Position numbers and translations under genes: made by a program
In this document: piece after piece, positions 31,701-39,363 of the stretch
Layout: every line of letters starts with the position of its first letter
Position numbering within the stretch: the first letter of the stretch is position 1
DNA from: an archaeon
GTDB lineage: Archaea; B1Sed10-29; JAJSAI01
Direction: 5' to 3'
Assembly: GCA_024274695.1 (NCBI GenBank)
Contig: JAJSAI010000014.1
Location: 1 to 57,875, forward strand
DNA: 57,875 nt
Notes under the pieces: model-generated
Told to the model about the DNA's origin: nothing
The model's input: only the letters and a program-made list of their open reading frames with translations
The model's database searches: none

Positions 31701-34700
31701 ATGTCTATTTCTTCCGGCGACTGGACTTTCATGAACCCGCCTACTGGCGCGGACATGCTGGCGAGGGAGTGTTCTTCTGATCCTGTCGTTACTTTCAGCT
31801 CGTACCCCATCTTGCCGTAGAACGTGGCCTTGACAGGGATGCTGATGCTCGCCTGCTGGAACTTGTCTCCGGCTATCTCCAGAACAACGTCCTCCGGGCT
31901 ATTTCCTTGGGCTGGCTCGCAGGCGGTAGCCTCAGGAGACACTGAACAGGACGCTGCGCTTCTGCTGACCGCATTCTCTTCTCCAGAGTATTCCAGGGAG
32001 ATCTTGTCCGGCACGAGTGGGACATCTCCTTTTTTAATCAAGCTGATGTCCAGCGTGGCTTCTTCTCCTATCTTGAGCGCGCAGGCGCCCGGCTGGCTGG
32101 GGTTGCAGATGTTCCCGTCCTCGTCTGTCATGCTCGTGCTCCAGCACAAGGGCACTTCTTCTGAGCACTTGTAGTCCTTGGTCCACGGGGATATTGGCAC
32201 GGTGACATCCAGGCTCCTGCCGCCGACGCTCACGTTCAGGGTGTCTGTTTCGGGTATGAACCCGTAGAGTCCCAGGTTGATCACGAGACTGTCCCCGTAC
32301 GCGATTCCCTTGTAGTCTTTGACGGTAGCCTGGCGGTAGGTCCCCTGGCCGTTACTGTAGTCCGTCCCAAGAGTGTACTCAAGTTTTGCTCCGCGTTCTT
32401 CTCCTGAGTGGAGAACTGCTTTTGCAGAATCTCCTGCTCCCTTAACAAGCCTGAAGTAACCTTCCTGCGTGCTGATTCTCACTGTGTCCGAGAGTGTGTC
32501 CGTGCCGTAGTAGGATAGCACTATCTGGTATTTTCCTGTCCTGCCCTCTTCTAAGCGTATGTTGGCAGGTTCTTTTGCTTCCCACTCCATTTCAACAGCA
32601 GGTGCTTCAGAGTAAGTTATGTGGTCTGCGGTGTACTTTGTGCGCTCTGTGCACTTGTACGTTTTTTCGACCTCGCATCCCATGCTTTCAAGGTATTCTG
32701 GCAGGGAGTCGTAGCAGGAGAAAGCCAACATTACCTGTTTTCCTGGGCAAGAGAGAGAATAGTAGTGCCCCTCTTTTGTTGTTTTTGTCAGGGACTTTGG
32801 CTTGTTGAGTACTATCGTCTGCCCTCCGTTCTTCTCCTGTGCCAGCTTCAGCGTCCCGTCACACTTTATCATGAGCGCGATTTTCCCTTTCTCGTCTGGC
32901 GTCACCTTCCCCACGTCATTGAAAGAAAGAACCCCGTCTTCTGCGGTCAGCGTTTTCTGTTCTCTGAATTCAAGGGTTATCCGAGCTTCTTTCGTTATTT
33001 CCAGCGTGTCATCCTTCCATTCCACTTTTTTGTCCTGGTAGGAGTAAGAGTACCATTTTTTGACCGTGCCTATTCTCACTGTCGCTTTTCCAGCACAGCT
33101 CCCGCTTATTTCAAGCTTATTCAGGCTGAAGCTGGTCTTGGATGGGGAGTCTGTCACTATCACCACAGGGTTTGATAAGGTGTTCTTGTACTCTTTCTCC
33201 ACGGGGCTTCCTGTTCCGGAAGTCTTGTATTCTCCTGAGCCCTTCAGCCTATACACTTCCAGGCACACCTTCTGGTCTTCCGAGCAGGTTTCTGGCCTGG
33301 GTGCTTTCTCAACGTTCAGGTAGACCCTGTCTATGATGTTCTCTCCGTTGCCCAGGGTTATTGAGAGTTTTCCCTTGCCGTTGTAGTACCCTTTCCCGAC
33401 GGCGACTGCTACCACGTCCCCGGAGTATATTATGTGGTAGTTCCACTTCTGCTTGTTCTCTGTGTACGCGACAACGTTGTCGTTTCCTGTGGCGGTGTCA
33501 ACGTCAAAGTGCGTGCCGCTGCTGGACTCCTCTTTTATTGTTATTGTCTTACCCTCCAGTTCAGTGTCTGCTCCGGGCATTTGTTTGACCAGGTATGTCA
33601 GGGTGAATGGCTTCATGAACCCGACGTCGGGGATCTTTTTCCAGTAGTAGTCTTTCCCGTCTACTGTTATTGTAGCGTATTCCATTATTCCCGCGTTCTG
33701 GTTGCACACCATGGTTCCCTTTTCCCAGTCTTCTTCGGTGTACTCCTCTTCCGGCTTGCACTGGGTCTTGTCCGTGGTGATGATGACCTGCTTTTGGCTG
33801 TCGCCAGAGCCGGGCTTGACGTGGATGTACTGGTGGTACGCTCCCTTCTGGGCGGGGGTGAGCGCGTGGAGTTTCATGGTGATCGTCAGACTCTTGAAGG
33901 GCCTTAGCCCGTAGTCTGATTCAGTAGCGCCCGGGCAGTATCTTGAGATAATGTACTTGTTCCCTGTTCTCGTCACGGCGTGCGCGGTGGTTTCTCCTTC
34001 GCACTTGTACTTCACCTCGTTTACCCTGAGCAGGTTGCCTTCTCCTGAAACGCTCAGGCTGATGTCCTTGTTGTACGTTTCTGGTTTTTCGTTCACTACG
34101 GTCACGACAGCGGTCGCGTCCTCTCCTGGGGACAGTTGTACTGGGCTGGACAGTGGTCTGTTCTCAGAGTCGAACAGTGACCATATCACAGTGAGCCCTT
34201 CTCCTGGCAGGTACGTGCCCTCCCCGTTGTATGCTGTGATCTTAAATTCTTTTTCTCCTTCTCCCGGGTCTCTGACTGTCACCTGCGGCTTTTGCCATGA
34301 CCCGTGGTACCTGATGACGAGCTCCTTGCTCTCGCTTCCTTTCCAGTGCCTCACGTACACGGGGATCCTGACCTGTTTGACCGCGCTCTCCTGAGGCTGT
34401 GAATCAATTATCCTGATCTTGTTATCTCCAGCGTCGTACTCGTACTCTTGTTCTGCCTGGACAGAGATCATCTCGTCAGGAAGCTTTAGTTCTATGCTCG
34501 TGTTCTTGTACTCCTGCAGCAGCCCGTACGAGACCACAAGATAGTACCATTTTCCTGCGGTCAGTTTGTCCTGCGTTTCTCCGGAGGAGAACTCAAGGCC
34601 CATGACGTTCACTGATGCGTTGGGTCTTGTCAGGGTGATGTTGAGGGTCTTGTCAGTGTCCATTACCACTCCTGGGAGCATGGTGTAGTACGTTTCCTTT

Positions 34701-36466
34701 GTTTCAGGATCAACGTACTTTGCGTCCACGTCCACGACGGTGTCCTTTCTTATGAGCCCTTCAAAAAAGGCTACTCCTGCAGCGTTGGTCTCCTGTTCAG
34801 TCCGGTCGAGCCATTTTGATTCCACGGAGACCTTCGCTCCTTTCACCCTTTCTCCGGACGGGCTGGACACTACCACCATAATGTTTACTTTCTCTGACTC
34901 CATCCTGACCTGAAGGTACGCTTGCTTTCCTGCTTCTACGGTCACTGTGGTTTCGGAAGAGCATGGGGTCATGCTCTTTCCTTTGACTGCTTCCACGCAG
35001 TAGTCTCCTGGCTCCACCCACGGGAACACCGCGTGGCCGTAGGAGTCGGTCGTCTGGTCTGGAGCAGCCCATTCTTCTGGCTTGTTGTTCTCGAGCCTGT
35101 AGAGCTTTAGGTCCACTCCGTCAGCATAGGACCCGTCCTCGTAGAACACGTCCACCGCCAGGCTACCGTAGTCGTTGGGGTTCAGGCGTGTGAGCTCCAC
35201 AACGTTCTCTCCGCCCACTGTAACGTTAGCCTCTTTCACCTCGTACAAGTACTTGTAGAACATTGCGGTGTACTCTTCTCCTTTCTTCAGCCCCACCGTG
35301 CTCCTGCCGTTCGCGTTGGTCTCTGCTTCCAAGAACTTTACCCTGTTCCTGTCGAACACCTTGTAGTGCACGTTGGGCAGCGCGGCCACTTCGCCTGCTT
35401 TTTTGGTGATGAAAGTGGTGCTTTCAGCGTCTTCAAGGGTCACGTTCAGGGACAGGCTTCTAACGCTCTCGTTCAGCTCGTACGTTAGGTTGCTCTTGTA
35501 GTACAGGTAGTCCTCGCTCAGGACCCCTATCCTGAAAGGAGAGTACAGGGGGTAGTCCATGCACGCTGTCCCGTCCCTCGTGCGCGCGACCTTCTTGGTG
35601 CTCCCGCTGTGCGCGTCGTACAATTCCACTGAGACAGCGTATGGGACCACCTTCTGGTCAGGAGAGTAAACGGTAACGCACACGCTTCCCATTTCCTTCG
35701 GGGTCCTCTCCTGCTTCTCTAGTTTCAGGCATTCTGTGGACTGGCCTGCTCTCGTGAGATCCTCCCACGTGACGCCCTTAAGGTAGTACTCGTCCGCCCC
35801 GTATACTGCCCTGAAGGAGTACGTGTGGTCCTTCACGGCGGTGAGCGTGCACGAGGTCCCAGTGCATTCCCCTGTTTTTACCTTGTAACCGTACCCTGAG
35901 TACTCAGTGTAAGTGACGTTGGGGAGGAAAACCTTTCCTTCAGAGTCCTGGACGCAGAAGGTCACCTGCGATGCAGCGGGCTTGATGCCCTGACAGTTCA
36001 GCGTTATCGTGTAAGGTTGGGCCTGCTGCCCCTGCACGGTTATTTCTTCTTCCGCGTCCTCGCAGTTCTCTACTTCTGCAACTTTGACAGTGTACGTTCC
36101 AGGAAGAACGTTAAGAGAAAGCAGTCCGTCAGCGTCAGTGTACCCTCCGTCAACAGGATTGTCCTCTTGGTCGAATAACTGCACTTTCGCGTTGGGTATG
36201 CTGGCCCCCGTATTGCTCACGACGCTTATGGATATTGGCACGGGCTGGGGGCCTGCTCCTCCAAGGCCTCCTACTATTCCGGCAGTAAAGTATACTACCA
36301 GCATTAGCACGGCGGCAAAAACGGGCAGTGAAGGGATCCCGTGCTTTTCTATCGGGTCAACAAGCTTGTACACTGGGACTCCTTTTCCGTCCATCCAGTC
36401 AAGCAGGTCGAACCAGCGGTCTTCAACCGCGTAATAAGCATTGAGCAGGGTGTCTGCAAAACCCAT
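28766..36466 (-). CDS. Giant surface protein with repeated prealbumin/Ig-like modules (2566 aa)
   Basis: After a 45-residue basic/acidic N-terminus comes one membrane helix (about 48-70), then a very long extracellular part. Residues about 75-600 hold at least six modules of the carboxypeptidase-regulatory/prealbumin type (for example PNAKVQLFDQEDNPVDGGYT, LPGTYTVKVAE, VEPGDYCVEAVKG, VKGAKVSVESKW). The middle contains beta-rich repeats and Cys pairs. The C-terminal 350 residues include helical parts and a Cys-rich end (KGSCLYCEGGLATKEGWC). No C-terminal membrane helix is present. Likely an adhesin, pilus-associated or S-layer-like protein; the role is inference. A TATA-like box and a ggtgat ribosome-binding site precede the ATG. 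Confidence 0.8.
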   Translation of the reverse strand: MGFADTLLNAYYAVEDRWFDLLDWMDGKGVPVYKLVDPIEKHGIPSLPVFAAVLMLVVYFTAGIVGGLGGAGPQPVPISISVVSNTGASIPNAKVQLFDQEDNPVDGGYTDADGLLSLNVLPGTYTVKVAEVENCEDAEEEITVQGQQAQPYTITLNCQGIKPAASQVTFCVQDSEGKVFLPNVTYTEYSGYGYKVKTGECTGTSCTLTAVKDHTYSFRAVYGADEYYLKGVTWEDLTRAGQSTECLKLEKQERTPKEMGSVCVTVYSPDQKVVPYAVSVELYDAHSGSTKKVARTRDGTACMDYPLYSPFRIGVLSEDYLYYKSNLTYELNESVRSLSLNVTLEDAESTTFITKKAGEVAALPNVHYKVFDRNRVKFLEAETNANGRSTVGLKKGEEYTAMFYKYLYEVKEANVTVGGENVVELTRLNPNDYGSLAVDVFYEDGSYADGVDLKLYRLENNKPEEWAAPDQTTDSYGHAVFPWVEPGDYCVEAVKGKSMTPCSSETTVTVEAGKQAYLQVRMESEKVNIMVVVSSPSGERVKGAKVSVESKWLDRTEQETNAAGVAFFEGLIRKDTVVDVDAKYVDPETKETYYTMLPGVVMDTDKTLNITLTRPNASVNVMGLEFSSGETQDKLTAGKWYYLVVSYGLLQEYKNTSIELKLPDEMISVQAEQEYEYDAGDNKIRIIDSQPQESAVKQVRIPVYVRHWKGSESKELVIRYHGSWQKPQVTVRDPGEGEKEFKITAYNGEGTYLPGEGLTVIWSLFDSENRPLSSPVQLSPGEDATAVVTVVNEKPETYNKDISLSVSGEGNLLRVNEVKYKCEGETTAHAVTRTGNKYIISRYCPGATESDYGLRPFKSLTITMKLHALTPAQKGAYHQYIHVKPGSGDSQKQVIITTDKTQCKPEEEYTEEDWEKGTMVCNQNAGIMEYATITVDGKDYYWKKIPDVGFMKPFTLTYLVKQMPGADTELEGKTITIKEESSSGTHFDVDTATGNDNVVAYTENKQKWNYHIIYSGDVVAVAVGKGYYNGKGKLSITLGNGENIIDRVYLNVEKAPRPETCSEDQKVCLEVYRLKGSGEYKTSGTGSPVEKEYKNTLSNPVVIVTDSPSKTSFSLNKLEISGSCAGKATVRIGTVKKWYSYSYQDKKVEWKDDTLEITKEARITLEFREQKTLTAEDGVLSFNDVGKVTPDEKGKIALMIKCDGTLKLAQEKNGGQTIVLNKPKSLTKTTKEGHYYSLSCPGKQVMLAFSCYDSLPEYLESMGCEVEKTYKCTERTKYTADHITYSEAPAVEMEWEAKEPANIRLEEGRTGKYQIVLSYYGTDTLSDTVRISTQEGYFRLVKGAGDSAKAVLHSGEERGAKLEYTLGTDYSNGQGTYRQATVKDYKGIAYGDSLVINLGLYGFIPETDTLNVSVGGRSLDVTVPISPWTKDYKCSEEVPLCWSTSMTDEDGNICNPSQPGACALKIGEEATLDISLIKKGDVPLVPDKISLEYSGEENAVSRSAASCSVSPEATACEPAQGNSPEDVVLEIAGDKFQQASISIPVKATFYGKMGYELKVTTGSEEHSLASMSAPVGGFMKVQSPEEIDIDEFTPEVTVPLKDLNTNTILTSKYIKRIEITQAGETVCTLDKSVEGGITDSENGIKLDLGLCLLSNERRDFPWKELLDQDQNAQMIIESDERIAGQPYFDKPVTVPMKIKACYPDRLDSEDNTLIISQKNDVSIILNNRCDGVSVSGASVLKAEVSSDEGTADCLASGAWRCSAENVKVESDESQITFSASITLYAPFPSTNTNIDVKGEFTAEKNGITKKVPIEYKATVQEEAAAPAGGVEVISADFSKTLKKGETFDPDAFATLAQILTGAKTPNQAFRSVYYKLNKDEMYIAVNTLGLDDEVFTDFWPEIGYGTVKTTNYQTAEGTTKKLRYYETGKLSDMNPKEKLENFLAFIPADASSIAEKRPSVYQTRVVITTGKSIEEEVHKLMNALWGVGEKEGYSVSYSRSVLGDEEYTHNLIIETCFDETQQACQDLWENVPELENRFPAAGLAYLDKNNYLHIVGPTLDSVKEFIDNIIRFSKGNEVLEIRDGKWITSRTDYEVLNLLGTSLSEDEKAQIRNIIHEKTGKDVVEEGEEVGEDQVRVVYRSSPEEVSWPYIIIGRPSDFTPEQVGEYSEILNFKAAVSEKAGWTLPEDTAVYWETANHVYLSIPQGKESKISSLLSERLGSGQDNSITTVADNDLGKVIMEFKEGDYKTLAKVLYYTTTSEHKTIALYLSSAPGIQACEIPSTPTTMKGIQQNTLDTINGMTAGRKLIKISNKNLVVKDAPSPAGENDKRVFYGKCAAFCGNMRYTGEDKKHIALDCYVPLNVFADEIDIIPLQAEGTEITVGVETKTIWSSTETLKFSPKGFVPYIHLKIKGGSFPSDGTTISLPIGLGNLRVNVIMGSEDSGGTITYTISPWGSYYTVTGAEKKGPSESGSGENCGYKVICHGLSNWKLCDTEKVTLKCPDEALCVNKANGYCSWTCLAQNSKGSCLYCEGGLATKEGWCVTKGPNADYEHYQEYVSAQSESED

Positions 36467-36494
36467 AAGATCACCGCTCTAAAGGAAATAAAGG

Positions 36495-36507
36495 GGGAAG
36501 AATATTT
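36495..36507 (-). promoter_or_regulatory. TATA-like box of the giant surface-protein gene
   Basis: On the minus strand gtaatataaatat lies about 35 nt before the ATG at 36466. The short leader contains ggtgat just before the start. Inferred. Confidence 0.5.
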
Positions 36508-36510
36508 ATA

Positions 36511-37050
36511 TTACTTTCCTAACCCTTTCCACGCTTTCGCAAGCCCCCGGAACACTCTTCCTCCCAGCACGTACCATGCGTAGTAGTATCCTGCGATCGT
36601 GCCCAGCAAGGTGGCCCTGAAGAACAGGTCGTGAACAAGGTCCGCTGTTCCTAGCCCGTGGGAAAAGGCAGACCATAACACGATCCAGATCCTGACAGGA
36701 TTTACGACCGCCACCAGCAGTAGCCCCAGCAGCACTCCCGCGAGCCTGTTCCTCCTGCTCCTGTCAGGGGTCGCGAGCACCGCGGCGACCACTACCGCGA
36801 TCTCCACGTTACCCGCGCACAAGTCGTTCACTTCTGCTCTCAGCCCGCCAGCGGTCACCACGGGATCTTCTCCTGAGAGGACGCACGAGCTAGGCACTCC
36901 GACACTGTTGAGTAGGCTGCTGGCAGCGCACGCTGAGAAGGCTTTTAAAGGGTAAAGGCCTGTTATTCCCAGAAACGCCCACACGGCTGCCGCGATGGCA
37001 AGCACTCTCGCCGTGAAAACGGCAGCGTCCCGGAGCTCTCGCGATCGCAT
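36511..37050 (-). CDS. Exosortase/archaeosortase-family protease
   Basis: This 179-residue polytopic membrane protein of about five helices shows the family's catalytic signature in order: Cys78 in NDLCAGNVEIA, Arg120 in NPVRIW and His140 in DLVHDLFFR. Exosortases and archaeosortases cut a C-terminal sorting signal (short Pro motif, membrane helix, basic tail) and attach the protein to the surface. It is short, close to the archaeal forms. A TATA-like box about 28 nt upstream fits a leaderless start. Its specificity class cannot be assigned from the sequence alone. Confidence 0.85.
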   Translation of the reverse strand: MRSRELRDAAVFTARVLAIAAAVWAFLGITGLYPLKAFSACAASSLLNSVGVPSSCVLSGEDPVVTAGGLRAEVNDLCAGNVEIAVVVAAVLATPDRSRRNRLAGVLLGLLLVAVVNPVRIWIVLWSAFSHGLGTADLVHDLFFRATLLGTIAGYYYAWYVLGGRVFRGLAKAWKGLGK

Positions 37051-37072
37051 GACAAGAGAAAGGGGTCTTGGA

Positions 37073-37082
37073 GGTTAAAAAG
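37073..37082. promoter_or_regulatory. TATA-like box between exosortase and pilus ATPase
   Basis: gttaaaaaga reads as a TATA-like box for the minus-strand exosortase (about 28 nt before its ATG). It directly abuts and overlaps the ggaggt ribosome-binding site (37070-37075) of the plus-strand ATPase gene. Confidence 0.45.
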
Positions 37083-37083
37083 A

Positions 37084-39363
37084 GTGGTGGAGTACACCAT
37101 CAGGACAGAAGGAGGGAAAAGATACCTTGTAATAAACTACAAGGGCAGGCCAATAGGCCCTAGTGTCGTGGACTACCCCCAGTGCATGAAAGAAGTGATA
37201 GAACTTCTTGAGAAGACTGACGCGGATTACGTGGTCCTGTCAGACGTTTACGAGATAACCTATGATGAAGAACAGACCAAGATGCTCAAGGAAATTGCTG
37301 ACGTTGCGAAACTCTTTTTCAAGCAGGGGGTCTGGAACCCCAGCAAGCTCGTTAACAACAAGGCCTGCGAGGACATGATCCCGAGCAGGTACAACACGGT
37401 CCTCTCAATAGCCCAGGGACTCCTGAAGCAGGACCCGATAAAAGCGTACGTGACTCTGATTAACGTGATAAAAAGAGAAGAGTCTTCCCTTGAGACCCTG
37501 CGGTCTCCCAGGAGGGAGTGCACCGAACACTACCTCAGAACCTTGTACGCCATGAGGGACGAGCTTGAGAAAACGACACTGATCAAAAAGTTTGTTGAGC
37601 TCGCGAGCAAGACAGGAATAAAAAAGATAACAAGAGAGGTCTACCGGCCGTTTTTTGAGGCCCAGATAAAGCCTGCTTTTGTTTCCAGTAGGGTCTTCTT
37701 CTACACTCCTCCTGAGGTCGTGCTGGTTGACCAGTACCAGGTGGCTGATGCGACCGTTAGTATTTACCAGCATCCTGAGAGGATAAACCTGTTGTACTAC
37801 CTGAACCCTCCTGAGTACTCCCTCACGCCCGAAAAGTACTTCCTGCTGTCCAAGACAAGAGAGATAGTCTCCACGTATCATCCGAAGGGAATAAGGTTCA
37901 TGAGCCCGAGGGAGGTCAAGGAATACTTCACCAGCGTGTACGAGACCACCATCCGGGACCTGGCGGACAGGCACAAGATCACGATAACGCCCGAGGAAAT
38001 AGAACAGCTTGCAAGGATCGTCACCAGGTACACTGTGGGGTACGGCATGATGGAGCTCCTGCTGTCCGACAGGAAGCTGACGGACGTGTACATGGACGCT
38101 CCCCTCGGCACGAAACCAGTTTACGTGGTGCACGGGGAGTACGGCACGTGCGAGACAAACGTGCTGTTCACAGAAGAAGAGGCCAAGGGAATAATTTCAA
38201 GGTTCAGGGCACAGTCAGGAAGGCCTTTTGACGAGGCCCACCCCGTGCTGGACTATGACATTCCTGACCTACAGACAAGGGTCGCGGTGATAGGCCCTCC
38301 GCTGTCCCCTGACGGGGTGGCGTTCGCCCTCAGGCTCCACAAGCTAACCCCCTGGACCCTCCCCCAGTTCATTGACGTGAAAATGCTTAACGCGGACACC
38401 GCAGGGCTATTGTCCTTTCTTATAGAAGCCCAGGCGAGCACGCTCGTGAACGGGTCAAGGGGCTCTGGTAAGACCAGCCTGCTGATGAGCCTCATGCTCG
38501 AGCTCCTGCCCTCCCTGAGGATAATCGTGCAAGAAGACACTCTAGAGATCCCTGTCCCTTACATGAAAAGGATAGGGTATAACATACAGCGGCTGAAAAC
38601 ACAGTCCGCGATAGCCGTGAGCAGGACCAGTGCTGAAGTGCCTCCTGAGGAAGCCCTGAGGACCGCGCTCAGGCTGGGGGACTCCGTGCTCGTGATAGGA
38701 GAGGTCAGGTCGAACGAGGCGAAGGTCTTGTACGAGGCAATGAGGGTGGGGGCCATCGGGAACGTGGTCATGGGAACCATCCACGGAGAAAACGCTTACT
38801 CTGTCTGGGACAGGATCGTGAACGACCTCGGGGTCCCTAACACGAGCTTCAAGGCCACTGACGTGATAGTCACGGCCGCGCCCATCCGGTTCGGAGGCTC
38901 TCTGAAGAGGCACAGGAGAGTGATAGAAATAACAGAGGTCAAGAAGCACTGGTACGAGGACCCTGAAAAAGAAGGCGGCCTGCTCACGCTCCTGAAGTTC
39001 GACGCCAAGAGGGACACACAGTATTACGTGAAAGAAGCTTTCGAGGAATCAGAGCTGTTGAAGAGAATAGAGGAAAGGTGGGGTGTTGACCGGGAGTTCC
39101 TGATGAACGAGATAAGGGCAAGGGCCCAGGCGAAACAGTTCCTCGTGGACCAGAAAAGAAAGCACAACATCCCTGACCTGCTAGAGGGAGAGTACACCGT
39201 GCCGGCCAACAACATGTACAGGATAATACAAGAGAGGCAGAGGACAGAGCTCGGCAGCGTGGACCACAAGAAACTCCTGCAAGAATGGAAGAAGTGGGTG
39301 CTCGAGGCCCAGGTCAAGCCTCTCATAAGGGTGAGCAAGAGTGCCGAGAAAAAGAAGGCATAA
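37084..39363 (+). CDS. Type IV pilus/archaellum-type assembly ATPase (TadA/VirB11 family)
   Basis: The 759-residue motor ATPase powers pilus assembly. It has a long N-terminal domain (1-270), then the VirB11/GspE-type core: Walker A NGSRGSGKTSLL (about 456-467), the Asp box QEDTLEIP, Walker B GDSVLVIGEVRS and the His box MGTIHGENAY. The C-terminal 150 residues are an extra helical extension. Two GTG codons in a row can start it, with ggaggt 9-12 nt upstream. The platform protein gene overlaps its end by 23 nt. Confidence 0.9.
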   Translation: MVEYTIRTEGGKRYLVINYKGRPIGPSVVDYPQCMKEVIELLEKTDADYVVLSDVYEITYDEEQTKMLKEIADVAKLFFKQGVWNPSKLVNNKACEDMIPSRYNTVLSIAQGLLKQDPIKAYVTLINVIKREESSLETLRSPRRECTEHYLRTLYAMRDELEKTTLIKKFVELASKTGIKKITREVYRPFFEAQIKPAFVSSRVFFYTPPEVVLVDQYQVADATVSIYQHPERINLLYYLNPPEYSLTPEKYFLLSKTREIVSTYHPKGIRFMSPREVKEYFTSVYETTIRDLADRHKITITPEEIEQLARIVTRYTVGYGMMELLLSDRKLTDVYMDAPLGTKPVYVVHGEYGTCETNVLFTEEEAKGIISRFRAQSGRPFDEAHPVLDYDIPDLQTRVAVIGPPLSPDGVAFALRLHKLTPWTLPQFIDVKMLNADTAGLLSFLIEAQASTLVNGSRGSGKTSLLMSLMLELLPSLRIIVQEDTLEIPVPYMKRIGYNIQRLKTQSAIAVSRTSAEVPPEEALRTALRLGDSVLVIGEVRSNEAKVLYEAMRVGAIGNVVMGTIHGENAYSVWDRIVNDLGVPNTSFKATDVIVTAAPIRFGGSLKRHRRVIEITEVKKHWYEDPEKEGGLLTLLKFDAKRDTQYYVKEAFEESELLKRIEERWGVDREFLMNEIRARAQAKQFLVDQKRKHNIPDLLEGEYTVPANNMYRIIQERQRTELGSVDHKKLLQEWKKWVLEAQVKPLIRVSKSAEKKKA

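Noticed and set aside
30295-35110. Several short frames on both strands within the giant surface-protein gene
   Set aside because: All overlap the single long minus-strand frame with beta-module repeats and have no ribosome-binding sites or motifs.
36301-36466. Cleavable signal peptide on the 2566-residue protein
   Set aside because: The hydrophobic helix begins near residue 48 after a long charged segment, fitting an N-terminal membrane anchor better than a cleaved signal.
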